DNA of 64,000 nt from Massilia sp. WG5 (lineage in GTDB: Bacteria; Pseudomonadota; Gammaproteobacteria; Burkholderiales; Burkholderiaceae_D): contig NZ_CP012640.2 in the NCBI RefSeq assembly GCF_001412595.2, positions 2,790,001 to 2,854,000 on the forward strand. The letters are read 5' to 3'. The translations under genes were made by a program, and so were the position numbers. The notes under the pieces were generated by a model. That model made no database searches. It had not been told where the DNA came from and saw only the letters and a program-made list of their open reading frames with translations. The number at the start of each line of letters is the position of its first letter. Position 1 is the first letter of the stretch. This document shows positions 14,596 through 26,118 of this stretch, one piece after another.

Positions 14596-17500
14596 ATGTT
14601 GTTCTCATTGTTCAATGTCCCAGACGATCCGTCCCTGCTGAGCTACGGGATGTACACGCCCGGACTGGTCATCCTGTCGGTGCTGGTGGCGATCTTCGCC
14701 TCCTGGATGGCGCTGCTGATCGCCGGCCAGGCCGCCGTCAACCGCAGCCAGCGCTGGATCGTGCTCGGCAGCGGCAGCCTGGCGCTGGGTACCGGCGTGT
14801 GGGCAATGCACTTCATCGGCATGCTGGCCTTCGACCTGTGCACCGACGTCGACTACGACCCGGTCGCCACCCTGATCTCGGGCGTGCCGAGCATCGCCGC
14901 CTCCTTCGTCGCGCTGTGGCTGATCGCGCGCGAGCGCCTGGGCGGCTGGAACCTGCTGGTGGGCGGCGTGGTGGTCGGCGCCGGCATCGGCGTGATGCAC
15001 TACGCCGGCATGGCCGGCATGCGCATGGGCCTCGAACTGCACTACGACCTGCCGACCTTCCTGCTGTCGATCGTGGTCGCGGTGGTGCTGGCGACGCTTG
15101 CGCTGTGGGTGCGCTTCGGCCTGTCGAGCCTGTCGCACCGCCTGAGCGAAGGGCGCCGCATCTTCCTGTCGGCCATCGTGATGGGCTGCGCCATCGCCGG
15201 CATGCACTACACCGGCATGGAAGCCGCGCGCTTCGTCGGCCGCGCCGCACAGACCGCGCACAAGGCCCAGGCCGACACCTTCCTGGCGCTGGCGATCAGC
15301 CTGATCACGGCCGCCTTTGCCGTCTTCGTGCTGGGCGCGAACGGCCTGCTGCGCTACCGCCAGCTGTTCCGCGAGCTGTCGCGCAGCGAAGCCTGGATGC
15401 GCGCCCTGCTGACCACCACGGTGGACGGCGTGGTCACCGTCGAGCGCGACGGCACCATCCTCGAATTCAATGCCTCGGCCGAGCGCATCTACGGCTGGAA
15501 GCGCGACGAGATCGTCGGCCAGAATATCCGCCTCCTGATCGACAACGAAGAAGCGTCGGCCAAGGCCGGCCTGCTGCGCGCGCTCGATAGCGGCACGATC
15601 ACGCCGGGCGCCCAGAGCGCCGACGTCAGCGGCCGCCGCAAGGACGGCAGCACCGTGCCGATCCGCCGCGCGGTCGGCCATGCGCGCCTGGACGACAAGG
15701 ACCTGTTCGTCTGCTTCATCACCGACATCTCCGAGCGCCGCACGATGGAACAGGCGCTGCGCGCCAGCGAGCAGCAGTTCCGCTCCCTGATCGGCAACAT
15801 CCCCGGGATTTCCTACCGCAGCATGCTGCAGGGCGAGCGCCCGCTGGTCTTCATCAGCGACGCCGTCGAACGCATCACCGGCTATCCCGGCAGCGATTTC
15901 GTCACCGCGCAGGCCGGCGTGCCGGCGCGCCGCAGCTTCGACGCCCTGATCCACGCCGCCGACCGCGTGCGCGTGCTGGACGCGATCTCCGACGCGCTGC
16001 GCGAAGACCGCCCCTACCTGGTCGAGTACCGCCTGCTGCACGCCGACGGCAGCGTCCACTGGCTGTGGGAAAACGGCACCGGCGTGCGCAACGATGCCGG
16101 CGAGCTGACCTGGCTGGACGGCGTGATCCTCGACATCACCGAACGCCGCCAGATGGAAGACGCGCTGCGCGAAGCGAAGGAAAACGCCGAGCAGGCCGCC
16201 GCCGCGCGCGCCAGCTTCGTGGCGAACATGAGCCACGAGATCCGCACCCCGATGAATTCGATCCTCGGCTTCACCGACGTGCTGCTCGACGGCGAACTGG
16301 CCGCCGAACAGCGCCGCCACCTGGATACGATCCGCAGCGCCGGCCGCGCGCTGCTGCGCCTGCTGAACGAGATCCTCGACACCGCCAAGCTGGAAAAGGG
16401 CGCCGTCGAACTCGAGCAGAACGACTACAACCTGCTGTCCCTGATCGACGAACTGTCCTCGACCCTGGCGGCGAACGCGCGCGCCAAGGGCCTGCACGTC
16501 GACGTGCACTACGACCCGGCCCTGCCGACCTGCCTGCGCGGCGACGAACTGCGGGTGCGCCAGGTCCTCACCAACCTGCTCGACAACGCGATCAAGTTCA
16601 CCGGAAAAGGCAGCGTCACCCTGCGCGCCGAGCTGCAGGGCGAACAGCTGCACTTCGAGGTACGCGACACCGGCATCGGCATCGCGCCGGAGCGCCTGCA
16701 GGCGATCTTCGATCCATTCACCCAGGCCGACGCCTCGATGACGCGCCGCTTCGGCGGCACCGGCCTGGGCACCACGATCAGCAAGCAGCTGGTCGAGCTC
16801 ATGGGCGGCAAGATCTGGGCCGAGAGCGAGCCGGGCAAGGGCACCGTGTTCCACGTACTGCTGCCGCTGGTGCTGGCGCGCTTCGCGCCGCAGCAGCCGC
16901 GCGTGCGCACCCCCGCCGCCCTGCCCCCGCTGCGCGTGCTGGTGGCCGACGACGTCCCGCAGAACCAGGAGCTGCTGCAGCTGCTGCTGGCGCGCCGTGG
17001 CCACACCATGACCGCCGCCAGCGACGGCGCCCAGGTCGTCGAGCTGGCCGCGCGCGAAGCGTTCGACGTGATCCTGATGGACTTCCAGATGCCGATCATC
17101 GATGGCCTGACCGCGACCCGCCTGATCCGCCAGCAGGCGGAAGCCGCCGGCCGCGCGCGGGTGCCGGTCATCGCGATGACGGCCAGCGTGCTGGCCGAGC
17201 ACCGCCGCGCCAGCGCCGAGGCCGGCATGGACGGTTTCGCGTCGAAGCCGGTCGACTGGTTCTCGCTGTCGCACGAGATCGCGCGCGTGCTGGGCCTGGG
17301 CAGCGCCCAGCCGGATCCGGAACTGCCGGCCCAGGAGCGCATGCTGCTGAACCGCCCGGCCGGCCTGCGCCGCTGGAGCGACAAGGAAGACGCCTATCTG
17401 GAAGCACTGGCCCATTTCGAGACCCAGCACGCCGGCGTGGCGCAGGCGCTGGCCGCCCAGGCGGCGCAGGCCGACTACCGCGCCCTGCGCATGCTGTCGC

Positions 17501-17967
17501 ACAGGGTGCGCGGGGTCGCCGCCAACCTCGGCCTCGAACTGCTGGCCGACGCCCTCGGCAAACTCGAAGGCCTGGTCGACGGCGACAGCGGCAAGCTCTA
17601 CCCCGGAACCGAAGAAACCCTGCAGGATTTGCTGGCCCACCTGTGCACGCTGCTCGACGGCGCACTGGCGGCGATCCGTGCGGCCCAGCCGGCGCCTTCC
17701 GCCAAGCCGGCCCAGGCCGCCCGTCCGGGCGTCGACCTGGAACGCGCCAAGCGTGCCGGCGGGGTGCTGCGCGAGGCCCTGCGGCGCGGCGGGCTGGACG
17801 ATGCCGCCTCGGCCGGCCTGGCGGCCGCACTGACCGGCCACCCGCTGGCATCGCGCGCGGCCCAGGTGCACGCGGCGATCGCCGATTTTGATTTTGACCT
17901 TGCCCTGCAACAGCTGGACGCCGTGCTGGGCGCAATCGACGACATGGCACAGGAGATCACTGAATGA
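14596..17967 (+). CDS. MHYT-domain hybrid sensor histidine kinase (PAS-PAS-HisKA-HATPase-REC-HPt)
   Basis: Counted from ATG 14596 (1123 residues), three MHYT motifs lie at about 71 (MHFIG), 134 (MHYAG) and 203 (MHYTG) inside a seven-helix membrane sensor thought to bind copper and sense gas or redox state. Two PAS domains follow (about 265-375 and 390-520). HisKA has H547 in NMSHEIRTPMN, then an HATPase domain (RRFGGTGLG), a receiver with D829 (LMDFQMP) and a C-terminal HPt with H969 (LSHRVRG). The frame is open to ATG 14443, but the shorter start fits the MHYT family length. Its stop overlaps the next gene by ATGA, so it probably signals to that HD-GYP regulator. Confidence 0.9.
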   Translation: MLFSLFNVPDDPSLLSYGMYTPGLVILSVLVAIFASWMALLIAGQAAVNRSQRWIVLGSGSLALGTGVWAMHFIGMLAFDLCTDVDYDPVATLISGVPSIAASFVALWLIARERLGGWNLLVGGVVVGAGIGVMHYAGMAGMRMGLELHYDLPTFLLSIVVAVVLATLALWVRFGLSSLSHRLSEGRRIFLSAIVMGCAIAGMHYTGMEAARFVGRAAQTAHKAQADTFLALAISLITAAFAVFVLGANGLLRYRQLFRELSRSEAWMRALLTTTVDGVVTVERDGTILEFNASAERIYGWKRDEIVGQNIRLLIDNEEASAKAGLLRALDSGTITPGAQSADVSGRRKDGSTVPIRRAVGHARLDDKDLFVCFITDISERRTMEQALRASEQQFRSLIGNIPGISYRSMLQGERPLVFISDAVERITGYPGSDFVTAQAGVPARRSFDALIHAADRVRVLDAISDALREDRPYLVEYRLLHADGSVHWLWENGTGVRNDAGELTWLDGVILDITERRQMEDALREAKENAEQAAAARASFVANMSHEIRTPMNSILGFTDVLLDGELAAEQRRHLDTIRSAGRALLRLLNEILDTAKLEKGAVELEQNDYNLLSLIDELSSTLAANARAKGLHVDVHYDPALPTCLRGDELRVRQVLTNLLDNAIKFTGKGSVTLRAELQGEQLHFEVRDTGIGIAPERLQAIFDPFTQADASMTRRFGGTGLGTTISKQLVELMGGKIWAESEPGKGTVFHVLLPLVLARFAPQQPRVRTPAALPPLRVLVADDVPQNQELLQLLLARRGHTMTAASDGAQVVELAAREAFDVILMDFQMPIIDGLTATRLIRQQAEAAGRARVPVIAMTASVLAEHRRASAEAGMDGFASKPVDWFSLSHEIARVLGLGSAQPDPELPAQERMLLNRPAGLRRWSDKEDAYLEALAHFETQHAGVAQALAAQAAQADYRALRMLSHRVRGVAANLGLELLADALGKLEGLVDGDSGKLYPGTEETLQDLLAHLCTLLDGALAAIRAAQPAPSAKPAQAARPGVDLERAKRAGGVLREALRRGGLDDAASAGLAAALTGHPLASRAAQVHAAIADFDFDLALQQLDAVLGAIDDMAQEITE

Positions 17968-18974
17968 GTACCGTCAACCTTCCGCTGATCCTTGCGGTCG
18001 ACGACGAAGCAAGCAACCTGCAACTGCTGCGCCAGATCCTGCAGGACCACTACCGCCTGCGTTTTGCCAAGGACGGTCCGCGCGCCCTCGAACTGGTGCG
18101 CGAAGAAGCCCCGGACCTGATCCTGCTGGACGTGATGATGCCGGGCATGAGCGGCTACGAAGTCTGCGCCGCCCTGAAGGCCGATCCGCGCACGGCCTCG
18201 ATCCCGGTCATCTTCGTGACCGCGCTGACCGACACCGACGACGAGCTGGAAGGCTTCGAGGCCGGCGCGGTCGACTACATCACCAAGCCGGTCAGCCCGC
18301 CGATCGTGCGCGCCCGCGTACGCACCCACCTGTCGCTGGTGCGCATGGAGGAGCTGCGCGCGACGCGCCTGGAGATCGTCCAGCGCCTCGGCCTGGCCGC
18401 CGAGTACAAGGACAACGAGACCGGCCTGCACGTGATCCGCATGAGCCACTTCGCGCGCGTCCTCGGCCTGGCGGCCGGCATGGGCGAGGCGGAAGCCGAC
18501 GACCTGCTGCACGCGGCGCCGATGCACGACGTCGGCAAGATCGGCATTCCCGACCGCATCCTGCAGAAACCGGGCCCGCTCGACCCGGACGAATGGAAGA
18601 TCATGCAGAGCCACGCCGCCATCGGCGCCGAGATCATCGGCGAGCACCCGGGCGGCATGCTGGCGCTGGCGCGCAATATCGCCCTCACCCACCATGAGAA
18701 ATGGGACGGCAGCGGCTATCCGAAGGGCCTGGCCGGCGAGGACATCCCGCTGGAAGGCAGGATCACCGCGATCGCCGACGTGTTCGACGCCCTGACCTCG
18801 GTGCGGCCGTACAAGAAGGCCTGGAGCGAAGAGGAAGCGCTGGACTTCCTGGTCGCGCAGAAGGGCAAGCATTTCGACCCGAAGCTGGTCGACCTGTTCA
18901 TCGCGCAGATGCCGGCGATCCGGGCGATCCGGCAGCGCTGGACGGAGGATACGCAGGAATTGAAAGCGGCGTAA
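17964..18974 (+). CDS. response regulator with HD-GYP cyclic-di-GMP phosphodiesterase
   Basis: A 336-residue protein with an N-terminal receiver (phosphoacceptor D56 in LILLDVMMPG) and a C-terminal HD-GYP domain with MHDVGKIGIPDRIL and HHEKWDGSGYPKGLAGEDIPL. It should hydrolyse cyclic-di-GMP when phosphorylated. The start codon overlaps the stop of the hybrid kinase gene (ATGA), giving a translationally coupled kinase-regulator pair. All catalytic residues visible by motif are kept. A hairpin 10 bases after the stop is probably the shared terminator with the convergent glycosyltransferase gene. Confidence 0.92.
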   Translation: MSTVNLPLILAVDDEASNLQLLRQILQDHYRLRFAKDGPRALELVREEAPDLILLDVMMPGMSGYEVCAALKADPRTASIPVIFVTALTDTDDELEGFEAGAVDYITKPVSPPIVRARVRTHLSLVRMEELRATRLEIVQRLGLAAEYKDNETGLHVIRMSHFARVLGLAAGMGEAEADDLLHAAPMHDVGKIGIPDRILQKPGPLDPDEWKIMQSHAAIGAEIIGEHPGGMLALARNIALTHHEKWDGSGYPKGLAGEDIPLEGRITAIADVFDALTSVRPYKKAWSEEEALDFLVAQKGKHFDPKLVDLFIAQMPAIRAIRQRWTEDTQELKAA

Positions 18975-18983
18975 TGCCGGCGA

Positions 18984-19006
18984 TGGTGGGCTCGGGGAGC
19001 CCACCA
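18984..19006. terminator. hairpin between convergent genes
   Basis: TGGTGGGCTC and GAGCCCACCA form a 10-bp stem with a GGG loop, placed between the HD-GYP stop and the glycosyltransferase stop. It has no T-run. Related hairpins sit between convergent genes at 27106-27130 and 45389-45417. Confidence 0.6.
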
Positions 19007-19016
19007 CAGCGACGTC

Positions 19017-20168
19017 TTATCCCAGCCGCGTCGCCGGCGTCAAGCCCACCTGCTCCCGCCGCGCCACCAGTTCCTGGTACAGGCCGGCATAGCTGTCGGC
19101 CATCTGCTCGGCGGTGAACAGCTGCCAGTAGCGGGCCTCGGCGCGGCGGCCCATCTCCTGGGCCAGCTGCGGATCGTCCCACAGCGTGCGCATCGCGGCG
19201 CGCAGGGCTTCGTGGTCGGACGGCGGCACCACCAGGCCGGTCTGCTGGTGGATGTTGATATAAGTGGTGCCGGTGCCGATCTCGCTCGAGATCATCGGCT
19301 TGCCGAACATCGCGCCTTCCAGCAGCGAGATGCCGAAGGCTTCCGAGCGAAGGTGCGAAGGGAAAGCCACCGCATAGCAGAGCTTGAGCAGCGCGACCTT
19401 GTCCAGATCATCCACCTTCCCGACGAACATCACGTTCTTCAGGCCCAGGCGCTCGGCGTGGGCCTTCAGCTCCGTCTCGATCGGACCGGCGCCCACGATC
19501 ACCACCGGATAATTCGTGCCCGCCACCGCGTCGAGCAGGATGTGCAGCCCCTTGTAGTAGCGCAGCACGCCGACGAACAGGAAGAATTTCGGTCCAACCT
19601 TTTCGCGCCAGTGGTCCAGGCGCGCCTGGTCCGGCTCCGGATAGCTGGATTTGTCCAGGCCGAAGGTGATCACGCGGGTCTTGTCGCGGTAGCGATCCAG
19701 CACCGTGGACGAGCCCAGGTAGTTCGGCGAGGTCGCGACGATCGCGTCGACGCTCTGCAGGAAGCGGTGCTGCAGCGGCTGGTACAGGCGCAGCAGGGCC
19801 TTCTGGCGCACGATGTCGGAGTGATAGGTGACCACGCTGGGCTTGTTCACGCGCGCCAGGAAGTGGGCCAGGTCCATGAAGGGCCACGGGAAGTGGTAGT
19901 GCACGACGTCGGCCTCGAGCGCCATGCGCGCCAGTTCCGGGATGGCCTGCACCGATACGGCGTTCGACGCCAGCTCGAAGTTCTGCGGCACCCGGTGCAC
20001 CATATGCCCTTCGAATTCGAAAGGTTGCAGGTCGGTCTTGCGCGACAGCGACAGCACCTGGTTGCGCACCCCAAGCCGCCCGGTCCCGACGCACATCTGG
20101 CGGATGACCTGCTCGACTCCGCCCACCGAATCGGGATAGTAGGTCTTGTAGAAGTGAAGGATACGCAT
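19017..20168 (-). CDS. family 4 glycosyltransferase
   Basis: A 383-residue GT-B enzyme. The N-terminal half starts MRILHFYKTYYPDSVGGVEQVIRQM with the GG donor/acceptor loop; the C-terminal half has FLFVGVLRYYKGLHILLDAV and the EX7E region SEAFGISLLEGAMFGKPMISS. It probably transfers a nucleotide-activated sugar (perhaps GDP-linked) onto a lipid-linked glycan at the cytoplasmic face. It is last in the order gmd, rmd, GT, GT, all on the minus strand; the 18-base gap to the preceding glycosyltransferase suggests one operon. Confidence 0.9.
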   Translation of the reverse strand: MRILHFYKTYYPDSVGGVEQVIRQMCVGTGRLGVRNQVLSLSRKTDLQPFEFEGHMVHRVPQNFELASNAVSVQAIPELARMALEADVVHYHFPWPFMDLAHFLARVNKPSVVTYHSDIVRQKALLRLYQPLQHRFLQSVDAIVATSPNYLGSSTVLDRYRDKTRVITFGLDKSSYPEPDQARLDHWREKVGPKFFLFVGVLRYYKGLHILLDAVAGTNYPVVIVGAGPIETELKAHAERLGLKNVMFVGKVDDLDKVALLKLCYAVAFPSHLRSEAFGISLLEGAMFGKPMISSEIGTGTTYINIHQQTGLVVPPSDHEALRAAMRTLWDDPQLAQEMGRRAEARYWQLFTAEQMADSYAGLYQELVARREQVGLTPATRLG

Positions 20169-20186
20169 GACTAAGTTGCCAAATCT

Positions 20187-21305
20187 TCAGATGAGTGAGC
20201 GGTAGACGGCAGCGGTCTGGCGTGCCGTCGCGTTCCAGGTCAGCTGGGCCGCGCGTGCGCGCCCGGCGGTAATGCATTGGGCCCGCAGCGCCGGTTCGCG
20301 CACCAGGGCCAGCATGGCGTCGCCGAGCGCGCCGACGTCGAGCGGATCGACTTCCAAGGCCGCGCCGCCCGATACCTCGGGCAGCGAAGTCAGGTTCGAC
20401 GACACCACCGGCACCCCGGACGCAAAGGCCTCGACCACGGGAATGCCGAAGCCTTCGTACAGCGAAGGAAACACGAACACGCCGGCGCCGGCGTACACGT
20501 GGCGCAGCTGCTCGCTGTCGGTCAGGCGGTTCAGCCAGAGCACGCCGGCGCCCTCCGCCACTTCCGCGGCGATGCGGCGCAGCAGCGCTTCCGAGCGCGC
20601 ACCGGCATTGCCGACGATGACCAGCTGGCGTTCGTCACGCACCGACTGCGGCAGCGCCAGCCAGGCGTCCAGCAGTCGCTCGACGTTCTTGCGCGGCTGC
20701 AGCGTGCCGACGAACAGAAAATAACCGGGCCGCAAACCATGGGCTTCCAGCGTGGCCGTGACTTCGCCCGGCGCGGGCGGCGCCAGCCATTCCTCGTCGA
20801 CGCCGTTCGGCACCACCGAGATGCGGCGCTCGTCGACGCCGAAGCAGTCGACCAGTTCTTCGATCGCATAGTGCGACACGGCGATCACGTGGTCGGCCTT
20901 CTGCGCCGCCTTGCGCTGCAGCCAGTTCTTCACCGTCCGCAGGCGCGGGTTGCACCATTCCGGGTGCTTGATCGGCAGCGCATCGTGCAGGGTCGCCACC
21001 ACCGGGCAATCCATCCGCACCACGCGGTAGTCGGTGGCATGGAAGACGTCGAGCGGCATGTGCATCCGGTGTGCATTCGGCGTCAGCAGGTCGACCACGG
21101 TGGCGCGCCCGAAGGATTGCGGCAGCGCCTGGCCCTCGCTGGGCGGCGTCGTGCCGGTCGGCCAGGAGAAGGGGCTTACCTCGCACCCGACGCCCGGCAG
21201 GTGGCGCAGCAGGGCGCGGGTGTAGACCCCGATGCCGTCCAGCCGTCCGCCAGTAAAACCCGGTTCGATCATGGTCGTTCCCAGGCCGACTCGTACTCCA
21301 CTCAC
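20187..21305 (-). CDS. family 4 glycosyltransferase
   Basis: A 372-residue GT-B enzyme beginning VSGVRVGLGTTMIEPGFTGGRLDGIGVYTRALL. The C-terminal half has FLFVGTLQPRKNVERLLDAW and the EX7E motif in SLYEGFGIPVVEAFASGVPVVSS. GTG 21305 is chosen because it keeps the first beta strand and overlaps the upstream stop (GTGA); an ATG at 21272 would delete that strand. The frame continues further upstream inside rmd but with shadow-like sequence. Probable partner of the adjacent glycosyltransferase in building a deoxyhexose-containing polysaccharide. Confidence 0.88.
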   Translation of the reverse strand: MSGVRVGLGTTMIEPGFTGGRLDGIGVYTRALLRHLPGVGCEVSPFSWPTGTTPPSEGQALPQSFGRATVVDLLTPNAHRMHMPLDVFHATDYRVVRMDCPVVATLHDALPIKHPEWCNPRLRTVKNWLQRKAAQKADHVIAVSHYAIEELVDCFGVDERRISVVPNGVDEEWLAPPAPGEVTATLEAHGLRPGYFLFVGTLQPRKNVERLLDAWLALPQSVRDERQLVIVGNAGARSEALLRRIAAEVAEGAGVLWLNRLTDSEQLRHVYAGAGVFVFPSLYEGFGIPVVEAFASGVPVVSSNLTSLPEVSGGAALEVDPLDVGALGDAMLALVREPALRAQCITAGRARAAQLTWNATARQTAAVYRSLI

Positions 21306-22243
21306 GCCGTGTACATCCAGCGCAGCGTGTCGGGCAGCGGGGTCGGCTCGATCCTGCCGATGACCCCGGCCAGCTTGGCGTTGCTGCCGGTCAGCGTGAG
21401 CACTTCGTTGGCGCGCACGAAGGCCGGATTGACGTGCACTTCGATGCGGTAGCCGGCGATCTCGCTCATCATGTCGATCAGGCTTTCCAGCGAATGCGGC
21501 TGGCCCGAGCAGACGTTGAAGGCTTCGCCGGCGGGCGCTGCCGCCAGCAGCCGGCGGTAGCTCTTCGCCACCATGCGCACGTCGGAAAAGTCGCGCGCGA
21601 TCGCCAGGTTGCCCAGCTCGATGCGGCGCGCCTCCTTGCGGAAGTGCGACACGATCTTCGGCAGCAGGAAGTTCTCGGCCTGGCCCACGCCGGTGTAGTT
21701 GAACGGACGCGCGATCGTGATCGGCAGCTTGTCCATCCACAGGCGCGCCATGTATTCCATCGCCAGCTTGCTGACGGCGTAATCGTTGGCCGGGCTCGGG
21801 GCCACGCTTTCGTCGATGACGGCAACGTCGGCGTTGCCGTAGATGTTGGCGGAAGAAGCCAGCAGCACGCTGGACGGCTTGTGCGAGCCGGCCGCCAGCG
21901 CTTCCAGCAGGTTGCGGGTGCCGACCACGTTGACGCGGTACATCTGGTCGGCGTCGTTATGGGCCACGAAGGCGATCGCGGCCAGGTGCACGACCACGTC
22001 CGGCCGCACCTGTTCGACGGCCGCGGCGACCGAGGCACGGTCGAGCAGGTCGACGGCGAAGATGTCCGGGCCGGTCGGCTCACCCGGCAGCACGGTGCCG
22101 TGCACATGGTAGCCGGCGGCGCTCAGTTCGCGCGCCATGTAGTAACCGGTAAAACCGCGCAGTCCGGTGATCAGGGCGCGCTTGCCCTCGCCTTCGCGCG
22201 GTTCGACCCGACCGATGATCTCTTCCGTGACCATACGGTTCAT
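21302..22243 (-). CDS. rmd: NAD(P)-dependent sugar epimerase/reductase, GDP-4-keto-6-deoxymannose reductase-like
   Basis: A 313-residue extended short-chain dehydrogenase. After about 20 residues it has the nucleotide-binding GLRGFTGYYMA, then the catalytic ASSANIYG Ser region and YAVSK. Lying one base after gmd, it fits Rmd (GDP-D-rhamnose formation from GDP-4-keto-6-deoxy-D-mannose). A fucose synthase or generic epimerase cannot be excluded from sequence alone. The stop overlaps the next glycosyltransferase start (GTGA). Assignment to rmd rests on context plus family resemblance. Confidence 0.75.
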   Translation of the reverse strand: MNRMVTEEIIGRVEPREGEGKRALITGLRGFTGYYMARELSAAGYHVHGTVLPGEPTGPDIFAVDLLDRASVAAAVEQVRPDVVVHLAAIAFVAHNDADQMYRVNVVGTRNLLEALAAGSHKPSSVLLASSANIYGNADVAVIDESVAPSPANDYAVSKLAMEYMARLWMDKLPITIARPFNYTGVGQAENFLLPKIVSHFRKEARRIELGNLAIARDFSDVRMVAKSYRRLLAAAPAGEAFNVCSGQPHSLESLIDMMSEIAGYRIEVHVNPAFVRANEVLTLTGSNAKLAGVIGRIEPTPLPDTLRWMYTA

Positions 22244-22244
22244 G

Positions 22245-23582
<1,338 letters not shown>

Positions 23583-23611
23583 AAAAAGAGGCCGCAAGCG
23601 GCCTCTTTTTT
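23583..23611 (-). terminator. rho-independent terminator of maeB (works in both directions)
   Basis: AAAAAGAGGCCG and CGGCCTCTTTTT form a 12-bp stem with a CAAG loop, with A-tract and T-tract on either side. It lies 20 bases past the maeB stop codon. Confidence 0.9.
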
Positions 23612-23630
23612 ATCGCTGAATTGTTAAGTT

Positions 23631-25943
23631 TCAGCGTGCCGACACGGCGTCCACCACGCACAGCGCGGTCATGTTGACGATCCGGCGAACGGTCGCCGAC
23701 GGGGTCAGGATGTGCACCGGACGCGCGCAGCCCAGCAGGATCGGGCCGACTGCGATGCCGTTGCCGGCCGCGGTCTTGACGACGTTGTAGGCGATGTTGG
23801 CGGCGTCGATGTTCGGCATCACCAGCAGGTTGGCGTCGCCCTTCAGCGTCGACTGCGGCATGATCTTGGCGCGCAGCTTCGAATCCAGGGCGGCGTCGCC
23901 GTGCATTTCGCCGTCGACTTCCAGGTTGGGGGCCTTCTGCTGCACCAGCGCCAGCGCGGCGCGCATCTTCTGCGCCGACTCGCTGTTCGAGGTGCCGAAG
24001 TTCGAGTGCGACAGCAGGGCCGCGCGCGGGGTGATGCCGAAACGCTCCAGTTCCTCGGCCGCCATGATCGTGATCTCGGCCAGCTCTTCGGCGGTCGGGT
24101 TCTCGTTGACGTGGGTGTCGACCATCGCCAGCTGGCGCTCGTCGGTGATGACGAAGTTCATCGCCGCATACACATTGCTGCCGGCGCGCTTGCCCAGCAC
24201 CTTGTCGATGAACTCGAGGTGGGTCTGGGTGGTGCCGTAGGTGCCGCAGATCATGCCGTCGGCGTCGCCCTTGTGGACCATCATCGCGCCGATCAGGGTG
24301 TGGCGGCGGCGCATCGCCAGCTTGGCCATGTCCTGGGTCACGCCCTTGCGCATCACCATCTGGTGGTAGGTCTGCCAGTAGTCGCGGTAGCGCTCGTCGA
24401 AGTCCGGGTTGATGACGTCGAAGTGCAGGCCGGGCTTCAGGCGCAGGCCGAACTTCTCGATGCGCTGTTCCAGCACCGCCGGGCGGCCGACCAGGATCGG
24501 GCGCGCCAGCTTCTCGTCGACCACCACCTGCACCGCGCGCAGCACGCGCTCGTCCTCGCCCTCGGCGTAGACGATGCGCTTGAGCTCGGGCGGGGTGCTC
24601 TTGGCGACCTGGAACAGCGGCTTCATGAAGGAGCCGCTGCGGTACACGAACTGCTGCAGGCTCTCGGTGTAGGCGGCCAGGTCCTTGATCGGACGGGTGG
24701 CGACGCCGCCGTCCATCGCGGCCTTCGCCACCGCCGGCGCGATGTGCGTCAGCAGGCGCGGATCGAAGGGCATCGGGATCAGGTATTCCGGACCGAAGGA
24801 CAGGTTCGAGATGCCGTAGGTCGTGGCCACCACGTCCGATTGCTCGGCGTGGGCCAGCTCGGCGATCGCATGCACCACCGCGATTTCCATCTCACGGGTG
24901 ATGGTGGTCGCGCCGCAGTCCAGCGCGCCGCGGAAGATGTAGGGGAAGCACAGGACGTTGTTGACCTGGTTCGGGTAGTCCGAACGGCCGGTCGCGATGA
25001 TCACGTCGCTGCGCACGGCCTTCGCGTCTTCCGGCAGGATTTCCGGGTTCGGGTTGGCCAGCGCCAGGATCAGCGGGTTCGGCGCCATCGACGCCACCAT
25101 CTCCGGCTTGAGCACGCCGCCGGCGGACAGGCCCAGGAAGATGTCGGCGCCGGGGACGACCTCGGCCAGCGAACGGTGCGGGGTGTCCTGGGCGAAGCGT
25201 TCCTTGTCCGGGTCCATCAGCTCGGTGCGGCCCTTGTAGACCACGCCAGCCAGGTCGGTGACGTAGATGTTCTCGACCGGGAAGCCGAGGTCGACGATCA
25301 GGTCGAGGCAGGCCAGCGCCGCCGCGCCCGCGCCCGAGACCACCAGCTTGCAGGTCTTGATATCCTTGTTGACGACCTTCAGGCCGTTCAGGATGGCGGC
25401 GCCGACGATGATCGCGGTGCCGTGCTGGTCGTCGTGGAAGACCGGGATCTTCATCCGCTCGCGCAGCTTGCGCTCGATGTAGAAGCACTCCGGCGCCTTG
25501 ATGTCTTCCAGGTTCACGCCGCCGAAGGTGGGCTCGAGCGCGGCGATCACGTCGATCAGCTTGTCCGGGTCGTTCTCGGCGATCTCGATGTCGAACACGT
25601 CGATGCCGGCGAACTTCTTGAACAGCACGCCCTTGCCTTCCATGACCGGCTTCGACGCCAGCGGGCCGATATTGCCCAGGCCGAGGACCGCGGTGCCGTT
25701 CGAGATGACGGCGACCAGGTTGCCGCGCGACGTGTATTGATACGCGGTGGCGGGATCCTTGACGATCTCTTCGCAGGGAGCGGCGACGCCCGGGGAATAC
25801 GCCAGCGCCAGGTCGCGCTGGTTCAGCACCGACTTGGTCGGCACGACGGCGATTTTGCCCGGGCGGGGAATCTGGTGGTATTCGAGCGCCGCAGCACGCA
25901 GTTGTTGGCGTAATTCTTCTTTTTTATCGATTGACGAATCCAT
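23631..25943 (-). CDS. maeB: NADP-dependent malic enzyme with phosphotransacetylase-like C-terminus
   Basis: A 770-residue multidomain malic enzyme that decarboxylates malate to pyruvate with NADPH production. Domains: malic N-terminal (about 15-165, with [31 protein letters not shown] and [12 protein letters not shown]), NAD(P)-binding (about 165-420, [13 protein letters not shown]) and a C-terminal phosphate acetyl/butyryltransferase-like regulatory domain (about 430-760), which in E. coli MaeB binds acetyl-CoA. Length is the family norm. It is single, with a strong terminator downstream and its own promoter region toward thiL. Confidence 0.96.
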   Translation of the reverse strand: MDSSIDKKEELRQQLRAAALEYHQIPRPGKIAVVPTKSVLNQRDLALAYSPGVAAPCEEIVKDPATAYQYTSRGNLVAVISNGTAVLGLGNIGPLASKPVMEGKGVLFKKFAGIDVFDIEIAENDPDKLIDVIAALEPTFGGVNLEDIKAPECFYIERKLRERMKIPVFHDDQHGTAIIVGAAILNGLKVVNKDIKTCKLVVSGAGAAALACLDLIVDLGFPVENIYVTDLAGVVYKGRTELMDPDKERFAQDTPHRSLAEVVPGADIFLGLSAGGVLKPEMVASMAPNPLILALANPNPEILPEDAKAVRSDVIIATGRSDYPNQVNNVLCFPYIFRGALDCGATTITREMEIAVVHAIAELAHAEQSDVVATTYGISNLSFGPEYLIPMPFDPRLLTHIAPAVAKAAMDGGVATRPIKDLAAYTESLQQFVYRSGSFMKPLFQVAKSTPPELKRIVYAEGEDERVLRAVQVVVDEKLARPILVGRPAVLEQRIEKFGLRLKPGLHFDVINPDFDERYRDYWQTYHQMVMRKGVTQDMAKLAMRRRHTLIGAMMVHKGDADGMICGTYGTTQTHLEFIDKVLGKRAGSNVYAAMNFVITDERQLAMVDTHVNENPTAEELAEITIMAAEELERFGITPRAALLSHSNFGTSNSESAQKMRAALALVQQKAPNLEVDGEMHGDAALDSKLRAKIMPQSTLKGDANLLVMPNIDAANIAYNVVKTAAGNGIAVGPILLGCARPVHILTPSATVRRIVNMTALCVVDAVSAR

Positions 25944-26118
25944 GCTTTGGCGGCCTTCCTGTGCTGACTGACTGGGGGTCTATGATTTTATCAGAGTGAA
26001 TCCTCTAATCGTGTAGGTATTTTTACCAACAGCCTTGCTAAAAAGTTGTACATACACACTTTCCCTTTCATGCTAGGCAAATGTCTCCCGGGCTGCCGGG
26101 CCGGATTACAATCCGCGC

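Noticed and set aside
14605..17910. 1101-codon open frame antisense to the MHYT hybrid kinase
   Set aside because: The sense frame has unmistakable MHYT, PAS, HisKA, receiver and HPt motifs. The antisense frame is Gln/His/Arg-rich with no domain and arises from GC-rich third positions.
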